A stretch of 64,000 bases of DNA from Gemmatimonadota bacterium (GTDB lineage Bacteria; Gemmatimonadota; Gemmatimonadetes; Gemmatimonadales; Gemmatimonadaceae). The stretch covers positions 930,001-994,000 of the forward strand of contig JADJRJ010000028.1 in the NCBI GenBank assembly GCA_016712265.1. The letters run 5' to 3'. How positions within the stretch are numbered: position 1 is the stretch's first letter; each line of letters starts with the position of its first letter. The translations under genes and the position numbers were made by a program. Under the pieces are notes generated by a model. The model saw nothing but the letters and a program-made list of their open reading frames with translations, ran no database searches and was not told the origin of the DNA. Of this stretch, positions 53,369 to 61,596 are shown piece by piece.

Positions 53369-54394
53369 ATGCCCCTTCGCTATCCGTGGTCGCGCTACTC
53401 CGACGAGAAGCTCATGCGGATGCGTCTCAAGGACCTGGGGCTTACGATCGAGGGGACGCACCTGCAGCCGCTGATCGACAAGCTCCACGAGGAGCTGGTG
53501 GCCCGAAACATCCAGCTTCGCCCGCACATCTGGCTGTCCTCCGAGTGGTTTTCGCCGGCTGGTGTCCCGGGGTTTGCCCTCCCGTTCTACCTCGCCCACA
53601 AGCGGTTGCGACGCCTGGAGCGCAGCCAGTTCCTGGACGTGGAAGGCGCGTCAAACGCCGACTGCCTGCGCATCATGCGCCACGAGACCGGACATGCCCT
53701 CCAGCACGCGTACCAGCTGCATCGGCGCCGGAGGTGGCAGGAGGTCTTTGGGAAGTCCTCCAAGAAGTACCCGGAGTACTACCGGCCGAACCCGGCCTCC
53801 AAGCGGTACGTGCAGCACCTCCGGCTCTGGTACGCGCAGAGTCATCCGGACGAGGATTTTGCCGAGACGTTTGCGGAGTGGCTGCGGCCGCGGTCTGATT
53901 GGCGCAAGCGATACGCCGGCTGGCCCGCGCTCAAGAAGCTGGAGTACGTGGATGCCCTGATGTCGGAACTGGCGGACCAGAAACCGGCGGTCACCGCTCG
54001 GCGGGTGGTCGAGCCGTTGCATCGGTTGCCGCAGACGCTGGGCGATCACTATCGCGAGCGTCGTCGCAAGTACACCGTGATCTACCCCAACATCTACGAT
54101 GCGGACCTGCGGCGCCTGTTTTCGGACCAGCCGCACCATCGGCGGCGCGAAGCGGCGTCCTCCTTCCTCCGACGGCATCGGGGGGAAGTGCGCCGACTGG
54201 TGGCCCGATGGACGGGTGAGTACCAGTACACGCTGGACACCGTGCTGGGGAACATCATCGGGCGCTTGAGTCACCTGCAACTGCGCGTGGTCGGCAGTGA
54301 GCGCCAGGTCGTCACCGATTTTGCCGTGCTGCTTACCGTAAAGACCATGCACTTCCTGTACGAGCAGGGACGACGCGACTGGATCGCGCTCTGA
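53369..54394 (+). CDS. Putative zinc metallopeptidase (HExxH)
   Basis: A 341-residue protein without a signal peptide. The zinc motif is His105-Glu106-Thr-Gly-His109 in MRHETGHALQHAY, and a downstream Glu in DEDFAETFAEWLRP is a candidate third ligand. The rest is basic and helical (REAASSFLRRHRGEVRRLVA). It resembles a family annotated as putative zinc-binding metallopeptidases that recur next to ATP-grasp ligases. The next gene, such a ligase, begins one base after its stop, and a DedA-type membrane protein follows. The cytoplasmic location and coupling suggest processing or tailoring of a small peptide or wall precursor, which is inference. Confidence 0.82.
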   Translation: MPLRYPWSRYSDEKLMRMRLKDLGLTIEGTHLQPLIDKLHEELVARNIQLRPHIWLSSEWFSPAGVPGFALPFYLAHKRLRRLERSQFLDVEGASNADCLRIMRHETGHALQHAYQLHRRRRWQEVFGKSSKKYPEYYRPNPASKRYVQHLRLWYAQSHPDEDFAETFAEWLRPRSDWRKRYAGWPALKKLEYVDALMSELADQKPAVTARRVVEPLHRLPQTLGDHYRERRRKYTVIYPNIYDADLRRLFSDQPHHRRREAASSFLRRHRGEVRRLVARWTGEYQYTLDTVLGNIIGRLSHLQLRVVGSERQVVTDFAVLLTVKTMHFLYEQGRRDWIAL

Positions 54395-54395
54395 G

Positions 54396-55424
54396 ATGGC
54401 CCCGCGACGCCTGAAGGTCCTGCTGCTCACTGACCCGCGGAACCTCCCGCCGGACGACATCGCCACGCTGCCGCCCGACGAGGCCGCACGCTATCGCACG
54501 GAGTGGGACGTGATCCGCACGCTGCGAACGATCGGTCACGACGTGCGCCCGCTCGGCGTGTACGACGAACTGCGGCCGATCCGGCAGGCGATTGACGACT
54601 TCGCGCCAGACATTGTCTTCAACCTCCTGGAAGACTTCGCGTCCAACACACTCCACGGATACAACGTCGCCGCATTCCTCGAGTTGCTCCGCGTGCCGTA
54701 CACGGGGTGCAATCCCCGCGGCCTGTTTGTCTCCGGGGAGAAGTCGCTGGCCAAGAAGGTGCTGATCTACCATCGCATTCGCGTACCGGCGTTCCATGTC
54801 TTTCCGGTGGGGCGCAAGGTGCGCCGGCCGCGGGCATTGGCATTTCCCCTCATCGTGAAGAGCCTCACGGAGCATTCGTCGCTCGGGATCTCCCAGGCGT
54901 CGCTCGTCCACACGGATGAGGATCTCGCCGAGCGGGTCGCCTTTGTGCATCGCCGGATTGGCACCGATGCCCTCGTGGAGCAATTCATCACCGGACGCGA
55001 GCTGTACGTCGGCGTGCTGGGGAACGATCGGCTGATCGCCTTTCCCCCGCGCGAGCTGGTCTTCGAGAAGGCGTCACCGGACATGCCGGTGATCGCGACC
55101 GCCCGTGCGAAGCACAACCTGGAATACCAGCAGCGCTATGGGATCGAGCAGCGAGGCGCCGATGCCCTCCCCGCCGAGGTGGCCGCGACGATCGGGCACT
55201 TGAGCAAGCGCATCTACCGGACGCTTGGGCTGACCGGCTACGCGCGGTTGGACTACCGGCTGAGCCCGGAGGGACACCTCTGGTTCCTGGAGGCCAACCC
55301 GAACCCGGACCTCACGGAAGGGGAGGAGTATGCGTCGGCGGCGCGCGCCTGGGGGCTCGAGTACCCCGAGTTGCTGGGCCGCATCCTCGGGCTGGGCCTG
55401 CGCGCGACCGACGGGGGCGATTGA
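54396..55424 (+). CDS. ATP-grasp ligase (D-Ala-D-Ala ligase-like)
   Basis: A 342-residue ATP-grasp enzyme similar to D-alanine-D-alanine ligase. The N-terminal part contains LLTDPRNLPPDD and FNLLEDFASNTLHGYN, where Ddl has its catalytic NxxHGxxGED-type loop. The ATP-grasp core has PLIVKSLTEHSSLGISQ (nucleotide loop), LVEQFITGRELYVGVLG and metal site LWFLEANPNPDLTEG. The substrate loop differs from canonical Ddl, so it probably joins other amino acids or peptides. It overlaps no gene upstream but starts one base after the zinc peptidase and ends at the start of the DedA-like gene. Confidence 0.88.
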   Translation: MAPRRLKVLLLTDPRNLPPDDIATLPPDEAARYRTEWDVIRTLRTIGHDVRPLGVYDELRPIRQAIDDFAPDIVFNLLEDFASNTLHGYNVAAFLELLRVPYTGCNPRGLFVSGEKSLAKKVLIYHRIRVPAFHVFPVGRKVRRPRALAFPLIVKSLTEHSSLGISQASLVHTDEDLAERVAFVHRRIGTDALVEQFITGRELYVGVLGNDRLIAFPPRELVFEKASPDMPVIATARAKHNLEYQQRYGIEQRGADALPAEVAATIGHLSKRIYRTLGLTGYARLDYRLSPEGHLWFLEANPNPDLTEGEEYASAARAWGLEYPELLGRILGLGLRATDGGD

Positions 55425-55429
55425 GCTGG

Positions 55430-56008
55430 ATGCTTGAGGCACTGTGGGCCTATGTCACCCTGGGCGTGTCCGTTGCCGTGACGCAGGAGCTGGGGGCGTT
55501 GGTCGGCGGGTTTGCCGCCGAGCAGGGACACCTGCGGCTGGTGCCAGTGGTGCTGGTGAGCGCGGTCTCCGTTTTTGTAGAGTCGCTTCTGCTGTACGGC
55601 GTTGGCCGATGGCGGGCCGCCTGGGTCCGGTTACGGCTCCGGCGATCGCCACCGGTCGTGCGCAAGCTCCTCACGGCGATGCGCTGGAACCCGTGGCGGA
55701 GCACCGTCATTTCACGTTTTGCCTTTGGCGCCCGCATTGCGCTACCTATGGCCTGCGGTGCCGCGCGCGTCCCGCCGTGGATCTTCGCCACCGGGATGGC
55801 GGTCGCGTCGTTCGCGTGGGCGGTGGTGTTTGTCGGGCTGGGCTGGGTCTTCGGGCAGGGGGCGGTGTTGGTGGTGGGTGAGGTCCGCCGGTTTGAGGGG
55901 CCGATCGCGGCGGTCCTGGTCGCGGCGGTTGTGATTGCCTTTGTTGTGCTCAAACGCCGGCAGCGCCGGGCCATTGCTCAGGACGCCGGCTCGGGACCAC
56001 CGCCCTGA
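55430..56008 (+). CDS. DedA/VTT-type membrane protein
   Basis: A 192-residue membrane protein with about five hydrophobic stretches in DedA/VTT order: a re-entrant start (LWAYVTLGVSVAVTQELGAL), an amphipathic middle (KLLTAMRWNPWRSTVISRFAFGARIALPM) given in the family as a conserved Arg-rich loop, and end helices. DedA proteins move lipid carriers such as undecaprenyl phosphate. ATG 55430 is chosen, though TTG 55421, which overlaps the previous stop as TTGA, is possible. The 3' end overlaps the convergent EamA gene by 31 bases. With the zinc peptidase and the ligase it makes a three-gene operon. Confidence 0.82.
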   Translation: MLEALWAYVTLGVSVAVTQELGALVGGFAAEQGHLRLVPVVLVSAVSVFVESLLLYGVGRWRAAWVRLRLRRSPPVVRKLLTAMRWNPWRSTVISRFAFGARIALPMACGAARVPPWIFATGMAVASFAWAVVFVGLGWVFGQGAVLVVGEVRRFEGPIAAVLVAAVVIAFVVLKRRQRRAIAQDAGSGPPP

Positions 56009-56913
56009 ACGGAAGAGGTCGAGGCCGGCCCCAGCACGATGAGCGCCACGCCGGCGACGATGACGGCGGCCGCAGCCATGATGCGAGCGGTCAGCGGTTC
56101 CCCGCCCACCGCAGCACCAATCGCCACCGCGACCACCGGGTTCACAAAGGCGTACGTCGACGCGCGGGCGGGCGTCGCATGGTGCAACAGGTAGACGTAC
56201 GCGGTGAATCCGCCTAACGAGGCGAACACGACCAGGAACCAGAAGCCGAGCCAGGACCGCATCGTGAAGGCGGCGACGTCGACGGCGGCGAATCCGCCCA
56301 GGAGGCCAGTCAGGACCAACAGCGACGTACCACCACCGACCATCTGCATCCCGCTGACCAGCTGCGAGGACGTGGGCCGCGGACCGCGTCGGCCGCGGAG
56401 GGAACCCCACGCCCAGAGAAACGTCCCGAATACCACCGCGCCCGCGGCCACCGGGTCGATGGCATCACTCCCCAGCAGTTGTCGCGGCCCCACGAGGAGC
56501 GCGATGCCGAACAGGCCGAGGGCGATCCCCGGGATCACTCCCCGCGCTGGTCGGTGGGATCGGTCGTGCCACCATTCCATGAGCAGCATCCACGCTGGAG
56601 TCGTTGCGACGAGCAAGGCGGCGACCCCGGAGGGGATTCGCTTGATCGCAAACGCGACGGCGGCATTCGATCCCATCAGCGCCATGCCGACCACCGTCGC
56701 TGCTTGCCACTCGGCGCGCGTGGGGCGCGCGGGCGTTCGCGCGAAGGTGTACGCCACCAGGACGAGCCCCGCCAGGAGGTAGCGCCCGCCCGCCATGGGA
56801 AGGGGAGGCATGGTCTCGACCGCAACCTTCATCCCCATGTACGACGAACCCCAGACGAAGTACACCGTGGCGTAGGCCAGGAGGAGTCGTCCCCGCGGCT
56901 CCGCTACTGCCAT
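55978..56913 (-). CDS. EamA/DMT-family permease
   Basis: A 311-residue drug/metabolite transporter with ten predicted membrane helices in two EamA repeats (VYFVWGSSYMGMKVAVETMP near the start, AYVYLLHHATPARASTYAFVNP in the second). It resembles YedA-type exporters. It starts inside the last codons of the upstream ABC-2 permease gene (10-base overlap), so the two are translationally linked. Substrate unknown. Confidence 0.9.
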   Translation of the reverse strand: MAVAEPRGRLLLAYATVYFVWGSSYMGMKVAVETMPPLPMAGGRYLLAGLVLVAYTFARTPARPTRAEWQAATVVGMALMGSNAAVAFAIKRIPSGVAALLVATTPAWMLLMEWWHDRSHRPARGVIPGIALGLFGIALLVGPRQLLGSDAIDPVAAGAVVFGTFLWAWGSLRGRRGPRPTSSQLVSGMQMVGGGTSLLVLTGLLGGFAAVDVAAFTMRSWLGFWFLVVFASLGGFTAYVYLLHHATPARASTYAFVNPVVAVAIGAAVGGEPLTARIMAAAAVIVAGVALIVLGPASTSSVQGGGPEPAS

Positions 56914-57953
56914 CGAAAGAGCCGGAGCGCGAGGCCAAAGCTCACCACCAGCCAGGCACCGAGGATCGCGAGTTCACCGCTGACTCCCGCGAGCCCGGCA
57001 CCCTGCAACATGTTGAGGCGGAGCGCATCGACCACCGCGGTCAGGGGGAGCGCCTGCACCACGGGCTGGACAAGGTCAGGGAATCGCGTCGCCGCGAAGA
57101 ACACGCCGGAGCCCACCCACATGGGCACCATGACCAGGTTCATCAACCCACTGGCCCCCTCCACGGTCCGCGCCCGCGCGGCAATGAGCAGCCCCAGTCC
57201 TCCAAACGACAGTGTGCCCGTCAGCACCACCAGGGCAAACGCCGTGAGCGGCCCACGCAGGGGAACCCCAAAGGCGAAGTGCCCAAACGCAACGATCGCC
57301 ACCACCTCGATGATCATGAGGCCCAGGCGCATCAGGAGGAACGAGGCCAGAAAGTGCGTGCGCCGCATGGGGGTCGCCACGAACCGCTTGAGCAGCTTCT
57401 TGCGCCGCGCATCGACGATGGCGAACCCGATTCCCCAGATGCCGCTCCCCATGAGGTTCATCGCCAGCAGGCCGGGGAGGACGAAGTCGACATACCGCGA
57501 GCCGGGTTCGGCGACGTTGACGTCCTGCGTGGCCACCGGTCGCGACGCCCCCCGCGCGCGTTGGATGGCCCGGTCTGCCAGGAACTGCGCTTGACGTGAC
57601 TCGGGCCGTGCCTGGTCATAGCGATACTCGACGCTCGTTGGCCCGGTGGGCACGATGACTAGTGCCGCCGTGCCAAGCTGCAAGGCTCGGTCGGCTTCCG
57701 CCGCGGGAAGCACGGTGCTTGCCAACAGGGACTCGGCGGATACGGCGCGCTGCACCTCCGCTGATCCGGGCGCTCCATCGACCACGGCAACGCGGGTGAC
57801 TTCAGGGGGACGGCTGCGGAAGGCGATTCCCAGCCCGGCCGTGAGCAGGATCGGGAAGAGAAACGACCAGAAGACGGCTTCCGGTTCCCGGAGGAACTCC
57901 AGGAACCGCACGCGCGTCAGCTCGAGGAGGGGGGAGGGGGGCCGTTCTGACAT
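56904..57953 (-). CDS. ABC-2 type transporter permease
   Basis: A 349-residue ABC-2 membrane subunit. The N-terminal helix (VFWSFLFPILLTAGLGIAF) is followed by a periplasmic domain of about 140 residues, then five helices with the ABC-2 signature (YVDFVLPGLLAMNLMGSGIWG, KRFVATPMRRTHFLASFLLM). It has no ATPase gene beside it. A minus-strand ABC ATPase gene starts about 5.6 kb further upstream on the same strand, beyond the plus-strand DUF1800 operon, and is the nearest candidate partner. Confidence 0.9.
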   Translation of the reverse strand: MSERPPSPLLELTRVRFLEFLREPEAVFWSFLFPILLTAGLGIAFRSRPPEVTRVAVVDGAPGSAEVQRAVSAESLLASTVLPAAEADRALQLGTAALVIVPTGPTSVEYRYDQARPESRQAQFLADRAIQRARGASRPVATQDVNVAEPGSRYVDFVLPGLLAMNLMGSGIWGIGFAIVDARRKKLLKRFVATPMRRTHFLASFLLMRLGLMIIEVVAIVAFGHFAFGVPLRGPLTAFALVVLTGTLSFGGLGLLIAARARTVEGASGLMNLVMVPMWVGSGVFFAATRFPDLVQPVVQALPLTAVVDALRLNMLQGAGLAGVSGELAILGAWLVVSFGLALRLFRWQ

Positions 57954-58228
57954 AAGGTCGGGTAGGTCCTATGGCGCCGGGGCCCGCGTCACTCCTGCAA
58001 GGGTGAGCTGCGCCACGGCACCTGAGGGAGAAAAGGTACATGGTTGCGCGGGACGCGCCGACGCGTGTTGAGGGCGTGAGGGGGGACGAGGCCGACACCG
58101 GTAGGGGCCGTGGCGCGTGCGCCGTGTCGGGGGGGAGGCCGGTGGAGGCGCCACGGCTGAAGGTCAGGATCGGACCACGATCGGGCGGCATGCAATCGGT
58201 GAAGGACCACGGACGGAGCCACCTGAAG

Positions 58229-59788
58229 ATGACGGAAGACGACCACGAATCCTCCGAGGGCCCTGACGCTCGTGCGAGTCGTCGCGCGTTCCTTGGCATG
58301 GGCGCGGCGGCCATCGCCACGACGGCTGCGGCCACCCGTGACCTGGAGGCCCAGCAGCCCCCGCGCCGTCGCGCCGACATCGGGAGTCTCACGGATCGGC
58401 TCGGCCAGCAGGCCCACTGGCGATCGACCGAGCTGCGGCTCCTGCGGCGGATCACGATGGGGATCACCCCAGCCGAGGTCGCGCGCATCGGCCAGCTGGG
58501 GTTCACGAACTTCCTCGAGGAGCAGCTCAACGCGGGGGCGATTGACGACACGGCGACCGAGGCCGTCCTCCAGGCGCGCTACCCGGCGTTCTACTACACG
58601 CAGGCCCAGCTCCTCGCACGGGACTCCGTCTTCTGGGACCAGTGTTCGCGTCCGATCATGCGCGCGGTGATCGAGCGTGCCGTGACCTCACCGCGGCAGC
58701 TGGAGCAGCGCATGGTCGAGTTCTGGGCGGACCACTTCAATATCCCACTCTCGACCCCGCGCGTCGTGGACTATCGCGACGTGCTCCAGCGGTATGCCCT
58801 GTCCACCTTCGGTGAGCTGGTCCGGGCGAGCATGCGAAGCACGGCGATGCTCATCTACCTCGACCAGGTGTGGAACACGAAATACGGGATCAACGAGAAC
58901 TATGCCCGGGAGTTGATGGAGCTGCACACGGTCGGTTGGGACGGCGGTTACACGCAGGCAGACGTGAATGCGCTCGCTCGCGTGCTGACCGGGTGGACGA
59001 TGGACAGCAACCGCAACTTCCAGTACCGGGCGGACTACCATGACTTTGGCGCAAAGGTGGTCATGGGGCAGAATTTCCCGGCGCGGCCGCCGGCGGTGGG
59101 TACGGCCGGGATGGACGAGGCCATGAACTTCGCCGAGTACCTGATCCGGCACCCGGCGACAGCGCGCTTCGTGTCCACCAAGCTGTTGAAGTGGTTCATC
59201 CGTCCCGACCCGACCCCGGCGCAAGTGACCGCCGCCACGCAGGCGTTCACGGCGTCGAACGGCGATATCAAGACGGTGCTGCGCGCGATCCTGACCCCGG
59301 CGAACATCGCGACCGCTCCGGCGAAGTTGAAGCGTCCCTTTCACTACTATGTCTCCGTGGTGCGCGGGACTGGGGCGGTGCTCGACGCCTGGCCGGATCC
59401 CACCCAGTGGGACGGCGTGACCGGGCACCTGTGGGACAATGCCCATGCGCCGTTCAGCTGGCAGACCCCGGATGGATTTCCGGACAAGGCGGACTACTGG
59501 GCCGGCCTGATGGTGAATCGCTGGAACGCGGTGTCATCGGTCCTTGGCAACTGGTCGGGAAACACGCCGGGGCGTTATCCCCGGTTTGTCTCATCTCTCT
59601 ACCTCGGCACCCCAACCCCCGCGGGGGTGGTTGCCGAGATCGACCGCCGGATGTTCGCCGGCGAGATGTCGCCAGCGCTGCGGAGTGAGCTGCTGGCCTC
59701 GTTTGGGGCGTCCACGACGGCGAATGCCACGCAGGCCACGCTGGCGGTCCACCTGGCCGCCTGCTCCCCCGAAGCGCAGTACTACTGA
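58229..59788 (+). CDS. DUF1800 family Tat-exported protein
   Basis: A 519-residue DUF1800 protein. The Tat signal (ASRRAFLGMGAAAIATTAA) follows a short acidic N-terminus; I start at 58229, though ATG 58190 is in frame upstream. Family segments include LRLLRRITMGITPAEVARI, MVEFWADHFNIPLSTPRVV, YGINENYARELMELHTVGWD and a C-terminal WPDPTQWDGVTG. No reaction is known for the family. It is always found with DUF1501, as here 15 bases downstream. It is probably folded with a cofactor or partner in the cytoplasm and exported by Tat. The gap upstream (275 bases to the ABC permease) shows no firm site. Confidence 0.92.
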   Translation: MTEDDHESSEGPDARASRRAFLGMGAAAIATTAAATRDLEAQQPPRRRADIGSLTDRLGQQAHWRSTELRLLRRITMGITPAEVARIGQLGFTNFLEEQLNAGAIDDTATEAVLQARYPAFYYTQAQLLARDSVFWDQCSRPIMRAVIERAVTSPRQLEQRMVEFWADHFNIPLSTPRVVDYRDVLQRYALSTFGELVRASMRSTAMLIYLDQVWNTKYGINENYARELMELHTVGWDGGYTQADVNALARVLTGWTMDSNRNFQYRADYHDFGAKVVMGQNFPARPPAVGTAGMDEAMNFAEYLIRHPATARFVSTKLLKWFIRPDPTPAQVTAATQAFTASNGDIKTVLRAILTPANIATAPAKLKRPFHYYVSVVRGTGAVLDAWPDPTQWDGVTGHLWDNAHAPFSWQTPDGFPDKADYWAGLMVNRWNAVSSVLGNWSGNTPGRYPRFVSSLYLGTPTPAGVVAEIDRRMFAGEMSPALRSELLASFGASTTANATQATLAVHLAACSPEAQYY

Positions 59789-59803
59789 CCCCGACGAGGT
59801 TCC

Positions 59804-61081
59804 ATGACCGATTCCCATGACACCTGCGGGTGTGGCGAGTATCGAGCGCTGTCGCGGCGTGGCTTCATGGCGACCGCGGGGGCGAACCTGGCGGCGTTGT
59901 CGCTGCCGGCCTGGCTGCCCGATGTCGCCTATCGCGAGTCCGAGGACACCACGCGCGACGTGATCGTCTCGATCTTCATGCGGGGCGGCGCCGATGGATT
60001 GACCCTCGTCGCCCCGTTTGGCGACCCGCTCTACTACACCGGACGCCCCACGATCGCCGTGCCGCGCCCGGACTCGTCGTCCCCGGTTCGTGGGGTCGCG
60101 CTGGACAACTTCTTCATGTTCCCCCAGGGGATGCTCGGGATGTACCCGGCGTACCAGGCGGGTGACCTGGCCGTGATCCATGCCACGGGACAGCGCTTCA
60201 CGACGTCACGCTCGCACTTCGAAGCCGAGCGATACATGGAGGCGGGCAAGCCCAACGACTACAGCCTGGTGACCGGCTGGCTGGCGCGGCACCTCGCGAC
60301 CTCAACACCGGCGCGCGCGAACGCCCCCTTGCGGGCGCTGGCGTTAGGCTGGGGTGGTACGCGCCTCACCCTCACGGGGGCGCCGAAAACCCTGCCGATC
60401 CCGGTGCCGGGGAGCTACAACCTGGTCACCCCGGTGGGCGCGCAGTTGGACCGACTCTACGCCGGGGCGTGGGCCCCGGCCCGGAGCGCGGCGCGCGACG
60501 GGATCGCCACCGTGAACCTGCTCAAGTCCATCGACTTCCGCGGGTATCGTCCGGCCAACGGCGCCACCTACTCCAACACCGATTTCAACCAGGGGCTCCG
60601 CTCGCTGGCCGCGTTGATCAAGGCCGACGTCGGCGTGGAGGCGGCGCACCTGGACATTGGCGGCTGGGACACCCATGCGAACCAGGGGCCGACGTCCGGC
60701 CAGATGCACCAGCTGATGACCGACTTCGCCAACGGGGTCGGGGCCTTCTGGGCCGACGTCGCGAAGGCACCGACCAACTATCGCGTGACCCTGGTTGCGA
60801 TCTCGGAGTTCGGGCGCAACGCGCGGGAGAACGGGTCGATGGGCACGGATCACGGGCGCGGCAGCGTGGCGTTTGTCCTGGGTACGGCCATCGCCGGCGG
60901 GCGCGTCCTCGCGCAGTGGCCCGGGTTGAGCCAGGACGTGCTCGAGGATGGCCAGGACCTCAAGGTCACCATGGACTACCGCGACATCCTCGCCGAGGTG
61001 GTGACGCAGCGGCTGGGGAATCCCAACCTCTCCTACATCTTCCCCGGGTATACCCCGGTGATTCGAGGGATCACCAAATGA
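59804..61081 (+). CDS. DUF1501 family Tat-exported protein
   Basis: A 425-residue DUF1501 protein. The Tat signal is LSRRGFMATAGANLAALSLP. The fold is alkaline-phosphatase/sulfatase-like; possible metal-site pieces are IFMRGGADGLT (Asp), DIGGWDTHANQ (Asp and His) and FGRNARENGSMGTDHGRGS (Asp and His). A Cys pair (DTCGCGEY) comes before the signal. It is the usual partner of DUF1800. Its TGA overlaps the ATG of the collagen-like lipoprotein, so the three are co-translated. The activity is unknown. Confidence 0.92.
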   Translation: MTDSHDTCGCGEYRALSRRGFMATAGANLAALSLPAWLPDVAYRESEDTTRDVIVSIFMRGGADGLTLVAPFGDPLYYTGRPTIAVPRPDSSSPVRGVALDNFFMFPQGMLGMYPAYQAGDLAVIHATGQRFTTSRSHFEAERYMEAGKPNDYSLVTGWLARHLATSTPARANAPLRALALGWGGTRLTLTGAPKTLPIPVPGSYNLVTPVGAQLDRLYAGAWAPARSAARDGIATVNLLKSIDFRGYRPANGATYSNTDFNQGLRSLAALIKADVGVEAAHLDIGGWDTHANQGPTSGQMHQLMTDFANGVGAFWADVAKAPTNYRVTLVAISEFGRNARENGSMGTDHGRGSVAFVLGTAIAGGRVLAQWPGLSQDVLEDGQDLKVTMDYRDILAEVVTQRLGNPNLSYIFPGYTPVIRGITK

Positions 61082-61596
61082 ACGGTTCTGCCCCACGCGC
61101 CCTTTCGTTGGCGTGTGCCGCCCTGTTGGTCACCGCCTGCGAGGGGCCGATGGGTCCCGCCGGACCGGCGGGCCCCGCCGGGCCCACCGGTGCGCAGGGT
61201 CCCACCGGAGCCACCGGGACGACCGGCGCCACCGGGCCTACGGGACCGCAGGGTCCATCGGGGCCTCAGGGACCGACAGGCCCGACCGGACCCCAGGGAC
61301 CCGCAGGGATCCCCGGGCCTGTGGGGACGATCGCACGCATTGACCTGACTGGGACTTTCGATGCGACCGGCACAGTTAATCTGCCGCTGCCGGTGAGTGC
61401 TGTGGCGAACAACAAGTTGCCGTTCATTGCGTGTTACGTGAGCGTGGATCGCCAGACCTGGATCTCGGTCTCCCAAGTGCCCCTGGGTCCGGATGATACC
61501 TACTGCGGAATTACCGGTGCGCAAACCACCACACCGGCGATCACGCTCATCAACGGCGTGCCGGGCCAGTTCTATTACATCGTGGCGATGTGGTGA
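61078..61596 (+). CDS. Collagen-like lipoprotein
   Basis: A 172-residue lipoprotein (signal ending LLVTAC, then Glu). Immediately after the lipid Cys come about 20 perfect Gly-X-Y triplets (GPMGPAGPAGPAGPTGAQGP and onward), rich in Pro and Thr at X/Y, so it should trimerise into a short collagen triple helix. A roughly 105-residue globular, beta-rich head follows (LTGTFDATGTVNLPLP) with two Cys (FIACYVS, DTYCGIT). The triple helix would project the head from the membrane as a stalk. ATG overlaps the DUF1501 stop. No Hyp-forming enzyme is expected in bacteria; Thr-rich triplets could be glycosylated. Confidence 0.88.
   Translation: MNGSAPRALSLACAALLVTACEGPMGPAGPAGPAGPTGAQGPTGATGTTGATGPTGPQGPSGPQGPTGPTGPQGPAGIPGPVGTIARIDLTGTFDATGTVNLPLPVSAVANNKLPFIACYVSVDRQTWISVSQVPLGPDDTYCGITGAQTTTPAITLINGVPGQFYYIVAMW

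Noticed and set aside
61140..61330. Collagen triplets as a simple DNA repeat or sequencing artefact
   Set aside because: The triplets use varied codons and continue in frame into a normal globular domain behind a lipobox.
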